In this document: one piece after another, positions 25,106 to 33,364 of the stretch
How the letters are laid out: every line of letters starts with the position of its first letter
Position numbering within the stretch: position 1 is the stretch's first letter
Origin: Roseibium sp. Sym1
Lineage (GTDB): Bacteria > Pseudomonadota > Alphaproteobacteria > Rhizobiales > Stappiaceae
DNA length: 64,000 nucleotides
Assembly (NCBI RefSeq): GCF_027359675.1
Contig: NZ_CP114786.1
Location: 1,554,501-1,618,500, forward strand
Reading direction: 5' to 3'
Notes under the pieces: generated by a model
Told to the model about the DNA's origin: nothing
The model's database searches: none
The model's input: only the letters and a program-made list of their open reading frames with translations
Position numbers and translations under genes: made by a program

Positions 25106-25464
25106 ATCGTATCCTTGTCTGCCGGACCTGCAAGCAGGAGGACCAGACCGGCGTCGAGACCACACTAGATGCCCTGACCCGCTCTCTTCAGGACGCGCGG
25201 CTCGACCGGGACTTCGCGGTCGGCACGGTCGATTGCATGGGTTCGTGCGAACAGCCCGTGTCGCTGGCATTTCAGGGCGACGGCCGGGCGACCTTCGTGT
25301 TTTCGGGCGTGCAATTTCCGGACGATGTTTCGGACATCGTCGAAACGGCCCGCACCTATCTTGAGGCAAAGGACGGCTGGATAGAGGACGCCGGCTCCTG
25401 CGGACGCCTCCGCTTTTGTCTGAGGGCACGGATACCGGCGATGAAGTCCTCGGAAGCTGGGTAG
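25102..25464 (+). CDS. DUF1636 putative metal-binding protein
   Basis: 120-aa protein of DUF1636, found in other genomes near cobalamin and cobalt uptake genes. The ferredoxin-like Cys pattern is visible: ILVCRTCKQ near the N terminus and VDCMGSCEQPVSLAF in the middle, which could bind Fe-S or another metal. Start ATG overlaps the acyltransferase stop (ATGA). Just beyond element B lies the B12-riboswitch operon with CbtAB, convergent to it, so a cobalt/B12 role fits the context. Confidence 0.82.
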   Translation: MNRILVCRTCKQEDQTGVETTLDALTRSLQDARLDRDFAVGTVDCMGSCEQPVSLAFQGDGRATFVFSGVQFPDDVSDIVETARTYLEAKDGWIEDAGSCGRLRFCLRARIPAMKSSEAG

Positions 25465-25594
25465 AGTTTCCTGACCTTTATGACGCACTAAGCTTTTCGA
25501 AATTCGCTCGCCAGTTGGAAGCGAGGATCGGGGACATATGGACACTTTCGGTGTTCGAAATAGCGGCTGCGCCGCTTACCCCCACCCTTGATCC

Positions 25595-25716
25595 CTCCCC
25601 ACAAGGGGGAGGGAGACGCAAGTGGCGCACGCCTGAAAAGAAAGCGAAGTCATCGTATGCCGTTTCTCACTGTCTGTAGTGAGCTGACACAGCCAAATCC
25701 CCCTCCCCCTTGTGGG
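25595..25716. repeat. REP-like palindromes, target region of element B
   Basis: CTCCCCACAAGGGGGAGGGA near 25595 and the CCTCCCCCTTGTGGG at 25702-25716 are facing REP-type units. Element B inserted inside the second one. The stretch 25465-25716 has no convincing gene. Confidence 0.6.
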
Positions 25717-25787
25717 GGGAATTATATACTTGACGTACCAGAATGAAAAAGGCGATGATTCGGACCGTGACAGGCCGGTACGTTTAG

Positions 25788-26495
25788 CTACCCACGTTCG
25801 CCCGGAGGTAGTATTGGCGTTTTCGGGCGATACGGCGCGATATACTGCATTAGAGATTCCTCCTGAAGTTCTGGAAGCGGCGGAAGAGATAGCCGATGGT
25901 TCTGATGTAATTGGTATCGAGCGATGGCGTCTTGAATGGCTTCTTCGCGTTGCTCTTGGTTTAGAACGCGACCTTCGTACCGGCGTAATTTCTTGCGCTT
26001 CAAAGGAATAAGGACGGTAAGGGCGCTAAGCTCGTAAAGAACGAAAAGCAATCGGTCGCAGACGCCCTTTAAGGCCTCATCGGTCAGAAGGATGTGGGAC
26101 TGCTTACCTCGTCTACCTGTTGTTTTGCCGATAGCGCGCTGAGCGTTGATGATCCGAGCGTGAATCACGCCGTCTCTGAACGATTTGAGGGTTGAGAACC
26201 CTTGGTGCTTGAGGGTTTGCTCTGTGAGAGTGTGCACTTGTTTATCGCTGAAAAGCGACTTAACGCCTAGAGACACGATTTCTACAATTCCATCTAGACC
26301 ATTAATTCTAGACGATATCTGTTGAGCGCCAGGCTCATAATCCACTAGGCGATTAAATACGAGATACAGTTCCTGCTCAGCTTGATTGAAGCGCATCGCA
26401 AGAGCCCCAATCCACGCAAGTTGGTTTGTGGTAAGATTTTGAAGAATGTCAGCATATATTGGGCTGTTGTAGGTCTCTGAATCGGGAAGTTTCAT
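25788..26495 (-). CDS. HEPN-like protein, cargo of element B
   Basis: 235-aa helical protein. FRDGVIHARI at about residues 106-115 contains an Rx4H motif, the HEPN ribonuclease signature. The N-terminal helix (WIGALAMRFNQAEQELYLVF) and the AQQISSRING segment align in pattern with the element A cargo protein. The tail after 190 is Pro-rich and poorly structured. Its ATG overlaps the ATG of the opposing microprotein gene (CATG palindrome). The gene's base composition is clearly lower in GC than chromosomal neighbours, consistent with acquisition. Ribonuclease activity is an inference. Confidence 0.6.
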   Translation of the reverse strand: MKLPDSETYNSPIYADILQNLTTNQLAWIGALAMRFNQAEQELYLVFNRLVDYEPGAQQISSRINGLDGIVEIVSLGVKSLFSDKQVHTLTEQTLKHQGFSTLKSFRDGVIHARIINAQRAIGKTTGRRGKQSHILLTDEALKGVCDRLLFVLYELSALTVLIPLKRKKLRRYEGRVLNQEQREEAIQDAIARYQLHQNHRLSLPPLPELQEESLMQYIAPYRPKTPILPPGERG

Positions 26496-26652
26496 GACTA
26501 AGGACCCTGAAGAATTGAGGGGAGACGAAATTCTGAAGCGTATGTTGAATACGCCGCCTCAGCCCCACGTTAAGGAATCGTTAACCAAAGGCGAGGCAAA
26601 AAAGAAACCGGACGGTCGTCCCGCTAAGTCTGACCGCCCGGCCGATCAGTAG
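26494..26652 (+). CDS. LKR-PP microprotein (element B)
   Basis: 52-aa hydrophilic protein. Core: RGDEILKRMLNTPPQP (about 9-24), then a basic Lys-rich tail. The same core occurs in the element A remnant (KGDEVLKRMLNTPPDP), and a looser version in element C (FDANLKRIAKSPPPKG). Conservation at this position in three elements argues for a real gene. Its ATG shares two bases with the HEPN-like gene start on the other strand, so expression of the two is linked. Function is unknown; a regulator or antitoxin is possible but unproven. Confidence 0.65.
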   Translation: MTKDPEELRGDEILKRMLNTPPQPHVKESLTKGEAKKKPDGRPAKSDRPADQ

Positions 26653-26663
26653 CCTAGGCTACT
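26648..26663. terminator. 16-bp perfect palindrome at convergent stops
   Basis: AGTAGCCTAGGCTACT contains the TAG stop of the plus-strand microprotein and the TAG stop of the minus-strand microprotein. It could act as a compact bidirectional hairpin, although no strong T tract follows. Confidence 0.4.
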
Positions 26664-26769
26664 TCTTCTTGATGGTCTCAACGATGTGAGTACGGGGACT
26701 ACCCTTGGCGGTTTTCACCGTCGTAAAGCGACCCGTAATCGCGCTGCGACCGATTTTGGTCGTGCTCAT
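26659..26769 (-). CDS. GRSAxTGRF microprotein (element B)
   Basis: 36-aa basic protein starting MSTTKIGRSAITGRF and ending HIVETIKKK. Small proteins with a GRSAxTGRF motif are widespread in alphaproteobacteria and mobile elements, with no known function. The ribosome-binding site AAAGGAGGTGA lies 7 bp before the ATG and is close to the ideal Shine-Dalgarno sequence, which strongly supports translation. It lies between the transposase and the HEPN-like gene, on their strand. The stretch 26770-26927 holds its leader and no other gene. Confidence 0.7.
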   Translation of the reverse strand: MSTTKIGRSAITGRFTTVKTAKGSPRTHIVETIKKK

Positions 26770-26927
26770 ATTCTTCACCTCCTTTCCCGAGCAGTTGCCC
26801 GCCCTTTTCAGGCTTTGACCGGGTTTGGTGCGAATCGATAGCCGACCACTGGAAATTCTGAGGCTGACGTTACGTCTTGTCGAGGCGCCACAACTTGCGC
26901 CTGTTGATAAACGCCCGCGCTTTCTGC

Positions 26928-27881
26928 TTAAGAGTGCGCGCTTTGGTTAGGTTGTTGATAGGTTAGCCGCTTGCCGCGTGCGCCTTCGAGAAGCTTATCG
27001 GCGCGTTCCTTGTCGGAGATCTTGAGCGAAGCACGGTAGTTGTAGCGGAAATCAAACTCCGCCAGATAACGCTTCAGATGTGCTTCTGAAACGTGGTGGT
27101 AAACACCAATGATGCCGCGCTTGAGAATGGCGAAGTAGCCTTCTGCGGTGTTGGAGTAGGCATCGCCGCGCACGTACTCACGAGCGCCGTGGTCCACCTT
27201 CTCATGACGAGCAAACTCCTTGCCCACATGGAAGTAACCACCGTGCTCGTCGGTCATCAGAGTGGACTTGCGGTCAACCTGTTTGACGAGGATCGGACGC
27301 AGGGTTTTGCCGGTCACGTTGGCAATGTGATCTGACTTGGCTTTACCGCCACGCTCAACAAGGACGTGAACAACCTGCTTGCCCATGCCGCCGATGTTGC
27401 GGGCGTTGCGCTTGGACAGGTGCTTGTTTTTCTCCTTGCCGCCAACATAGGTGGTATCGGCTTCAACGGTCTTACCTTCGCCGCCGAGCGGACCTTTGTC
27501 CTTAGGTGACGGTGCCATTGCCTCACGGATACGGTGGGCCATGAACCACGCGGTCTTGTAGGTGACGCCGAGCATGCGGTGGAGCTGGTGGGCTGACATG
27601 CCTTTCTTGGACGCGGCCATCAGGTGCGTTGCCAGCACCCACTTGTTGAGCGGGATCTTGGAGCGTTCAAAGACGGTGCCAACGGTCACGGAAAAGGGCT
27701 TGCGGCATTCCTTGCACTTGAAGACGCCGGGACGCGTTGACTTGCCCTGAAGCTTTGTAATGCGCTTCTGGTCACAGTTACCGCAATGCGGGCAGACCGG
27801 ACCATCGGGCCAATGGATGGCTTCCAGATGTTCGCGGGCCTTGTCGGCATCGTGGTAAATCGGGTTGGTCAAGTCAAACAT
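26928..27881 (-). CDS. IS1595-family transposase (element B)
   Basis: 317-aa transposase. An N-terminal zinc ribbon (VCPHCGNCDQ ... FKCKECRKPF, about 25-65) is followed by the ISXO2-like DDE domain: first Asp in VEADTTYVGG, second in LMTDEHGGYF, then NTAEGYFAILKRG with the last acidic residue. The C terminus FRYNYRASLK is family-typical. The ATG at 27881 follows AAGGAG. The promoter lies in the inverted repeat. It appears intact and probably active. Confidence 0.95.
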   Translation of the reverse strand: MFDLTNPIYHDADKAREHLEAIHWPDGPVCPHCGNCDQKRITKLQGKSTRPGVFKCKECRKPFSVTVGTVFERSKIPLNKWVLATHLMAASKKGMSAHQLHRMLGVTYKTAWFMAHRIREAMAPSPKDKGPLGGEGKTVEADTTYVGGKEKNKHLSKRNARNIGGMGKQVVHVLVERGGKAKSDHIANVTGKTLRPILVKQVDRKSTLMTDEHGGYFHVGKEFARHEKVDHGAREYVRGDAYSNTAEGYFAILKRGIIGVYHHVSEAHLKRYLAEFDFRYNYRASLKISDKERADKLLEGARGKRLTYQQPNQSAHS

Positions 27882-27900
27882 GTCGTAGCTCCTTGATTCC

Positions 27901-27929
27901 AATATAGGAAATCAAGTTTGGTACGTCAA
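27901..27929 (-). promoter_or_regulatory. sigma70-like promoter of transposase B, -35 inside the inverted repeat
   Basis: On the minus strand, TTGACG (27924-27929) and TATATT (27901-27906) are separated by exactly 17 bp. The -35 box belongs to the terminal inverted repeat. The sequence after the -10, GGAATCAAGGAG, is shared with element C. Confidence 0.75.
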
Positions 27930-28015
27930 GTATATAATTCCCCTTGTGGGGAGGGGTTAGGGGTGGGGGTCAACGGTGTTCACCGTGAAAATCCAAACTC
28001 TTCAAGCCCGCTTAC

Positions 28016-28531
28016 CTAGTCCGCGCTGACGGTCACCGACGCCTTGAGCGGCTGGTTGTCGACGGCGAGCATGCGGTGGTCGTTGCTGTTCAGCGTCACT
28101 TCCACCGTGGCATTTTCGGGCAGGGATGAAAGGTGCATCCACGCGCCATAGAGCCGGCCAAGCTTTTCGCCGTTGACATAGACATGCGCATGGCCTTCGC
28201 CGGGGACGTGGTCCTGGCTGGCGTGACCGGGTGTGAAGGTGAAATTCTGCGTCATCACGTGCAGATTGTAGCCGGTGGCCGGATCCGGCGAGAGGCTGAT
28301 TTCAAGCGAGGGGGCGCCGGCGCCCGCCGCAACGGAAACCAGTTCGTCGTGATTGTGCCCGGCCATCTCGTGACCGGAATGATTGTCGGGGCTTTGCTGC
28401 GCAACGGCATGCGCCGACGGGTCGCCGTGATCATGCCCGTCAAGGGTCACGCCGTATCCGGCCGCGGTCACGAAGCCGATGCCGCCACCGAAAACCAGCC
28501 CGATGACAAAAAGGGCGAGGGAACGTTCCAT
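28016..28531 (-). CDS. His-rich, membrane-anchored or exported protein of the cobalt operon
   Basis: 171-aa protein of unknown function. An N-terminal hydrophobic segment (RSLALFVIGLVFGGGIGFVT) serves as anchor or signal. A His-rich linker follows (GHDHGDPSAHAV, DNHSGHEMAGHNHDE), suited to bind Co/Ni/Cu. The C-terminal beta-rich domain contains EGHAHVYVNGEKLGRLYGAW and LNSNDHRMLAVDN. The ATG at 28531 was chosen because the longer frame overlaps cbtA. It is third after cbtB-cbtA under the B12 riboswitch, so a periplasmic metal-binding role in cobalt acquisition is likely (inference). Confidence 0.7.
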   Translation of the reverse strand: MERSLALFVIGLVFGGGIGFVTAAGYGVTLDGHDHGDPSAHAVAQQSPDNHSGHEMAGHNHDELVSVAAGAGAPSLEISLSPDPATGYNLHVMTQNFTFTPGHASQDHVPGEGHAHVYVNGEKLGRLYGAWMHLSSLPENATVEVTLNSNDHRMLAVDNQPLKASVTVSAD

Positions 28532-28608
28532 GTGAGATCCAGTATGTTGGCCGAAAGACGGCGGGCGGAACATTTTGCCCCGCCCGGTCCATTCGCCTGT
28601 CTGCCAAA

Positions 28609-29307
28609 TCAGGCCGGCTGTTGCGCGCCGGCCCGCGCGCCCTCGCGCTGCCAGAAATAACCTGCGAAACAGCCAAGCAGCAACCACGCCGCCATGCCCA
28701 CACCGAGCGCCCGGCTGGCGAAGAGCGCGCCGATTTCGGTCGGGACCGGCCCGGCAAAGCTGTCCGGTTCCGGCGCGCCGACGACGTGGGGCGCCAGCAA
28801 CAGGACTGCCGCTGCCCCCCAGGCCAGCCAGTTGCGGCCAAAGGCGATCAGCCAGAGGCCCGCTCCCGCCGTCACCACGGTGGCCCACCACCAGACCTGC
28901 CGGGCTGCCACGTCTGCGGCGGCAACGCCCGGTACTTCCGGCGCCAGGGTGAAGCCCGGCGCGAAGTGGAAGGCCACGAAACCCGCCAGACCCCAGAGAA
29001 GGCCGCTCCGGCCGTTCACATTGGCGCCGCGCAATTCGGCGAGTGCCATGCCGACGAGCAGGAGGAAGGCGTAACCGGTATAGGTGAGCATGGTGAAGAC
29101 GATGCTCAGGCCGTCGCGCACCGGCTCGAAACCGCCGACGTCCTGGTGGGCGCTGACGGTCTCGGCACCAAAATGCACCAGCGCACCGGTCTCGTAGAGC
29201 TCGGCATGCAACAGCACCGGCTGAACGAACGAAAGCTGCAGCAGGGCCGCAATCAGCCCCGCTCCAGCGCCAGCGAACAAGCCGCTGACCAGAAGACGTG
29301 TCAGCAT
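28609..29307 (-). CDS. cbtA: CbtA family cobalt transporter subunit
   Basis: Predicted cobalt uptake membrane subunit, 232 aa from MLTRLLVSGLFAGAGAGLIA. About five TM helices with conserved blocks typical of CbtA (SFVQPVLLHAELYETG, TYTGYAFLLLVGMALAE, GFVAFHFAPGFTLAPEVPG). The ATG lies one base after the cbtB stop (TAAGATG), so translation is coupled; an in-frame extension to 29343 would overlap cbtB. It is controlled by the cobalamin riboswitch upstream of cbtB. Confidence 0.9.
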   Translation of the reverse strand: MLTRLLVSGLFAGAGAGLIAALLQLSFVQPVLLHAELYETGALVHFGAETVSAHQDVGGFEPVRDGLSIVFTMLTYTGYAFLLLVGMALAELRGANVNGRSGLLWGLAGFVAFHFAPGFTLAPEVPGVAAADVAARQVWWWATVVTAGAGLWLIAFGRNWLAWGAAAVLLLAPHVVGAPEPDSFAGPVPTEIGALFASRALGVGMAAWLLLGCFAGYFWQREGARAGAQQPA

Positions 29308-29308
29308 C

Positions 29309-29479
29309 TTAGTGGCAGGGGAACCCGGTTGCATGGCGCACATCGTGTGCCGCGTCGTGCAGGGCTCCGGCCTGTACGTGTCCCGTGATCGAGATGATCG
29401 CCACGCCGAGAATGGCGGCGAAGGCCAGCGGCACGATCTTGGAGACGGAAAGGGTCGATTTTACAGCTTGTGTCGTCAT
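29309..29479 (-). CDS. cbtB: CbtB family cobalt transporter subunit
   Basis: 56-aa single-TM protein. A hydrophobic helix (IVPLAFAAILGVAIISITGH) is followed by a His-rich C-terminal tail (HDAAHDVRHATGFPCH) ending in the family-typical CH. It partners CbtA and is the first gene after the riboswitch. Its stop is one base before the cbtA ATG. Confidence 0.88.
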   Translation of the reverse strand: MTTQAVKSTLSVSKIVPLAFAAILGVAIISITGHVQAGALHDAAHDVRHATGFPCH

Positions 29480-29525
29480 GTTGTCCTCGTTGCCGTCACA
29501 CCCGACGGCCGTGTTTCAGGTCTTG

Positions 29526-29694
29526 CCTGGCAGGTCTCCTGGCTCGCGGGTCGTGGCGATTGACCGGACCTTCCCAGCCCTGAACAGGCTAGTGGTGCGA
29601 TGGGTCAACGCTCTCCGCATACAGTCGCGGGGGCGGCTTCGGCATCCAGCGCCCTGATTGGGTCCGCCGTGTCCGAATTCCCTGTTCGTTTCCC
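29526..29694 (-). promoter_or_regulatory. Cobalamin riboswitch
   Basis: On the minus strand the diagnostic blocks are in order: AACAGGGAA, CCGCCCCCGCGACTGTATG, CGCACCACT, GGGAAGG and the B12-box region GCCAGGAGACCTGCC (29529-29543). It lies just 5' of cbtB, so adenosylcobalamin should shut off cbtB-cbtA expression. The rest of the gap to polA (29695-29926) holds no gene. Confidence 0.92.
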
Positions 29695-29926
29695 GGCACT
29701 TTGTGCCGATCGGAAAACCAAGCAGCGTTCATAATGGACTATTTGCTTTTTCCGCGAAAGCACAAATGCGACATTTCGTTGTTTTACGGATCATGGGCGG
29801 TCCCGAGGCCCGGAACCGGAAACTTCCGGACTTGCCGCAAGCCCGGGCGACAGATCCTGTCAGGAAGGTGTCTCATCACCCGCAGATTTGTCACTTTAGG
29901 CCTTTTCTCCGGAGCGCCCTGCGGGC

Positions 29927-32911
29927 ATGATCCGCGCCATGTCGACGCAAGATTCCTCCCCTGCCCTCACCGCCAACGACCACCTGATCCTGGTCGATGG
30001 GTCCACCTTCATCTTCCGCGCCTATCACGCGCTGCCGCCGCTGACGCGCAAGCCCGACGGGCTGCCGGTCGGCGCCGTCTCGGGTTTCTGCAACATGCTG
30101 TGGAAGCTGCTGCAGGAAGGCCTGACCCCGGAAGAAGGTGACGAACCGACTCATTTTGCGGTCATCTTCGACCATTCGGCGAAGACCTTCCGCAATGACA
30201 TCTACCCGGAATACAAGGCCCACAGGCCCGATCCGCCGGAAGACCTGGTGCCACAGTTCGGCCTGATCCGGGAGGCGACACGGGCCTTTTCCGTACATTG
30301 CGTCGAACAGGCGGGCTTTGAGGCCGACGACCTGATCGCCACCTACGCGCGCCAGGCAGCCGAGCAGGGCGCGCGGGTGACGATCGTTTCGGGCGACAAG
30401 GACCTGATGCAGCTGATCGGGCCGAAGGTCGGCATGATCGACACGATGAAGAACAAGACTTTCGGCGAGGCGGAGGTCTTTGAAAAATTCGGCGTCGGGC
30501 CGGACAAGGTCATCGAGGTGCAGTCGCTGGCGGGCGACAGCGTCGACAACGTGCCGGGCGTGCCGGGCATCGGGCTGAAGACCGCCGCGCTCCTGATCAA
30601 CGAATTCGGCGACCTGGAAACGCTGCTCACCCAGGCCGAGACCATCAAGCAGAAGAAACGCCGGGAAAACCTGATCGAGTTCGCCGACCAGGCGCGGGTG
30701 TCGAAGGAACTGGTGACCCTGAAGCAGGATGTGCCCGTGGAAGTTCCAGTCGGCGATCTCTCCGTGACCGATGTCGACGGGCCGAAGGCGGTCGGCTTCC
30801 TGAAGGCCATGGGTTTCACCACCCTGACCAAGCGGGTCGCCGACGAGACCGGCGCCGAGCTTGCCAATGTCGAGGCAACGGACTTCGAGGTCCCCGGCTG
30901 GGACGTGCCCGACCACAAGGGCCGGCTCATGGAGCGCACAGCCACCGGCGGCGGGTCGGAAGCCGCCAAGGGCGCCGGCGATGCGGCACCGGCGCCCGAC
31001 GGGCTGATGGTGCCGCAGACCGTGGCCGATGCGCGTGTGGAAACCGTCAAGGCGATCCCGATCGATTCCAGCGCTTATGAAACCGTCACCAGTGTCGAGC
31101 GCCTGAAGGAATGGTGCGACGCGGCCTTCGAGAAAGGTTATGTCGCCTTCGACACGGAAACCACGTCGCTCGACGCCATGCAGGCCGAGCTGGTCGGCCT
31201 GTCGCTGTCCACGGAGCCGGGCAAGGCCTGTTACGTGCCGCTTGCCCATGTCGACGGCGAGGGCGATCTGCTGGGCGGCGGCGGCCTGGTCGAGGGACAG
31301 ATCCCGCTCAAGGACGCGCTCGAGGTGCTGAAACCGATGCTGGAGGACCGCTCGGTCCTGAAGATCGCGCAGAACCTCAAATATGACTGGCTGGTGATGA
31401 CCCGCTACGGCGTCGACATCACGCCCTATGACGACACAATGCTGCTCTCCTACACCGTTGATGCCGGCAAGGGCGGCAACGGCATGGACGAATTGTCCGA
31501 GCGCTGGCTCGACCACAGGCCGATCCCGTTCAAGGAGGTCTGCGGCTCGGGCAAGTCGATGATTACTTTCGACAAGGTGGCGATCGACAAGGCGACCGCC
31601 TATGCCGCCGAGGACGCCGACGTCACCCTGCGCCTGTGGCTGATCCTGAAGCCGCGGCTGGCCGCCGACAAGATGGCGACCGTCTACGAAACCCTGGAGC
31701 GGCCGATGGTGCCGGTGCTGGCGCGCATGGAAAAGCGCGGCATTTCCGTCGACCGGCAGATGCTGTCCCGGCTTTCCGGTGACTTCGCGCAGGGCATGGC
31801 CGCCAAGGAATCGGAAATCTACGAACTGGCAGGCGAAAACTTCAACATCGGCTCGCCGAAACAGCTCGGCGACATTCTCTTCGGCAAGATGGGTCTGCCC
31901 GGCGGCAAGAAGACCAAGACCGGCGCCTGGTCGACCTCGGCCCAGGTCCTGGAGGATCTCGCCGCGGAAGGCCATGAGCTGCCGTCGAAGATCGTCTCCT
32001 GGCGCCAGCTTTCCAAGCTGAAATCAACCTATTCCGATGCGCTGCCGGGCTATATCAACCCGGAAACGGGCCGGGTGCACACGTCCTATGCGCTGGCGGC
32101 CACCACCACCGGACGCCTGTCCTCGTCGGAACCGAACCTGCAGAACATTCCGGTCCGGACCGAAGAGGGCCGCAAGATCCGCAAGGCCTTCATCGCCGAG
32201 AAGGGCCACAAGCTGATTTCGGCCGACTACAGCCAGATCGAGCTGCGCGTGCTTGCGCACATGGCCGACATTGCGCAATTGAAACAGGCCTTTGACGACG
32301 GGCTCGATATTCACGCCATGACGGCGAGCGAGATGTTCGGCACGCCGATCGAGGGCATGGACCCGATGGTGCGCCGGCGCGCCAAGGCAATCAATTTCGG
32401 CATCATTTACGGCATTTCCGCCTTCGGCCTTGCCAACCAGCTCGGTATCGCGCGTGGTGAGGCGAGCGACTACATCAAGACCTATTTCGAGCGCTTCCCG
32501 GGCATCAAGGACTATATGGAAGCGACCAAGAAGCAGGTCCACGCCAATGGCTATGTCACGACGATCTTCGGCCGCAAGGCGCATTATCCGGACGTGAACA
32601 CCAAGAACCCGAACATGCGCGCCTTTTACGAGCGCGCGGCGATCAACGCCCCGATCCAGGGATCGGCCTCCGACATCCTGCGCCGCGCCATGGTGCGCAT
32701 GGAAGACAAGCTGCAGGGTTCAAAGCTCGATGCCCGGATGCTCCTGCAGGTCCATGACGAACTGATCTTCGAGGTGCCGGAAGGCCAGGTCGACGACACC
32801 ATCCCGGTGATCAGGGACGTCATGGAAAATGCCTGCGACCCGGCGCTGAAACTGTCCGTGCCGCTGCAGGTCGATGCGCGCGCTGCCGACAATTGGGACG
32901 AGGCGCATTAA
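29927..32911 (+). CDS. polA: DNA polymerase I
   Basis: 994-aa replication and repair polymerase. The 5' nuclease domain occupies about 1-310 (LILVDGSTFIFRAYHALPPL, VSGDKDLMQLIGP, GDSVDNVPGVPGIGLKTA). A 3'-5' exonuclease domain (about 380-590) keeps FDTETTSLD and YAAEDADVT. The polymerase domain has motif A (ISADYSQIELRVLAHM), motif B (RRAKAINFGIIYGISAFGL) and motif C (LQVHDELIFEV). ATG at 29927 or 29939. All three activities appear intact. Monocistronic. Confidence 0.97.
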   Translation: MIRAMSTQDSSPALTANDHLILVDGSTFIFRAYHALPPLTRKPDGLPVGAVSGFCNMLWKLLQEGLTPEEGDEPTHFAVIFDHSAKTFRNDIYPEYKAHRPDPPEDLVPQFGLIREATRAFSVHCVEQAGFEADDLIATYARQAAEQGARVTIVSGDKDLMQLIGPKVGMIDTMKNKTFGEAEVFEKFGVGPDKVIEVQSLAGDSVDNVPGVPGIGLKTAALLINEFGDLETLLTQAETIKQKKRRENLIEFADQARVSKELVTLKQDVPVEVPVGDLSVTDVDGPKAVGFLKAMGFTTLTKRVADETGAELANVEATDFEVPGWDVPDHKGRLMERTATGGGSEAAKGAGDAAPAPDGLMVPQTVADARVETVKAIPIDSSAYETVTSVERLKEWCDAAFEKGYVAFDTETTSLDAMQAELVGLSLSTEPGKACYVPLAHVDGEGDLLGGGGLVEGQIPLKDALEVLKPMLEDRSVLKIAQNLKYDWLVMTRYGVDITPYDDTMLLSYTVDAGKGGNGMDELSERWLDHRPIPFKEVCGSGKSMITFDKVAIDKATAYAAEDADVTLRLWLILKPRLAADKMATVYETLERPMVPVLARMEKRGISVDRQMLSRLSGDFAQGMAAKESEIYELAGENFNIGSPKQLGDILFGKMGLPGGKKTKTGAWSTSAQVLEDLAAEGHELPSKIVSWRQLSKLKSTYSDALPGYINPETGRVHTSYALAATTTGRLSSSEPNLQNIPVRTEEGRKIRKAFIAEKGHKLISADYSQIELRVLAHMADIAQLKQAFDDGLDIHAMTASEMFGTPIEGMDPMVRRRAKAINFGIIYGISAFGLANQLGIARGEASDYIKTYFERFPGIKDYMEATKKQVHANGYVTTIFGRKAHYPDVNTKNPNMRAFYERAAINAPIQGSASDILRRAMVRMEDKLQGSKLDARMLLQVHDELIFEVPEGQVDDTIPVIRDVMENACDPALKLSVPLQVDARAADNWDEAH

Positions 32912-32925
32912 GCGCCCCGTTCCCC

Positions 32926-33333
32926 CTACACCATACCAAGCACGCGCAGCAGCAGCGCCATCTGGCACAGGAAGCCGGCGAAAAAGGCGATCGTCCTGAG
33001 CAGCGGGATGCCGAACGTGTAGATCACGACATGGGCCGCGCGGCTGGCCAGAAACGTGAAACACGCCGCCGTCGTCAGACCGTTTCCGGCCTCGAGCAAG
33101 TGCACATTGATCGCCAGCGGCGCAAAAACCGCGAGATTTTCCAGCGCGTTGCGGTGCGCATTGGCAAGCCGGTGCGCCCAGTCCGCTTTCGGCCGCACAT
33201 CCGGTTGCGGGTTTTTCAGCGCCGTCCAGAGTCCCATCTCGGCAAGCCTGTTGAGGATGACCGGTATCCAGATGAGCCCGGTCAGGCCGGCCGCCAGCGC
33301 GGTTGAAAGAAGTTCAGGTGAAGGGGAAAGCAT
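32926..33333 (-). CDS. MAPEG family membrane protein
   Basis: 135-aa four-helix membrane protein of the MAPEG family (glutathione-linked and eicosanoid enzymes). The family pattern WAHRLANAHRNALENLAVFA and SRAAHVVIYTFGIPLLRTIA is clear. It is last in an operon with a glutathione S-transferase and a nitronate monooxygenase-like gene, so a detoxification role fits. Convergent to polA with a gap of 14 bp. Confidence 0.85.
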   Translation of the reverse strand: MLSPSPELLSTALAAGLTGLIWIPVILNRLAEMGLWTALKNPQPDVRPKADWAHRLANAHRNALENLAVFAPLAINVHLLEAGNGLTTAACFTFLASRAAHVVIYTFGIPLLRTIAFFAGFLCQMALLLRVLGMV

Positions 33334-33364
33334 TTCCGTTCTCCGTCAGGTGGCACGGTTGCGG

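Larger units (their letters stand above)
25717..27942 (-). mobile_element. IS1595-family element B with HEPN-like cargo
   Basis: A complete 2226-bp element. Inverted repeats start GGGAATTATATACTTGACGT at both ends (about 24 bp). The 8-bp target duplication CTTGTGGG is exact at 25709-25716 and 27943-27950, the duplication length known for IS1595. It encodes an intact transposase, a 36-aa microprotein, an opposing 52-aa microprotein and a HEPN-like protein. It is inserted in a REP palindrome and separates DUF1636 from the cobalt operon. Confidence 0.92.

Noticed and set aside
25712..26011. 99-aa plus-strand frame at the cargo end of element B
   Set aside because: It begins inside the terminal repeat and is antisense to the HEPN-like gene; no ribosome-binding site.
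29891..31975. Long 694-aa open frame opposite polA
   Set aside because: It lies wholly antisense to the intact polA with all motifs; a GC-rich codon-shadow artefact with no recognisable domains.
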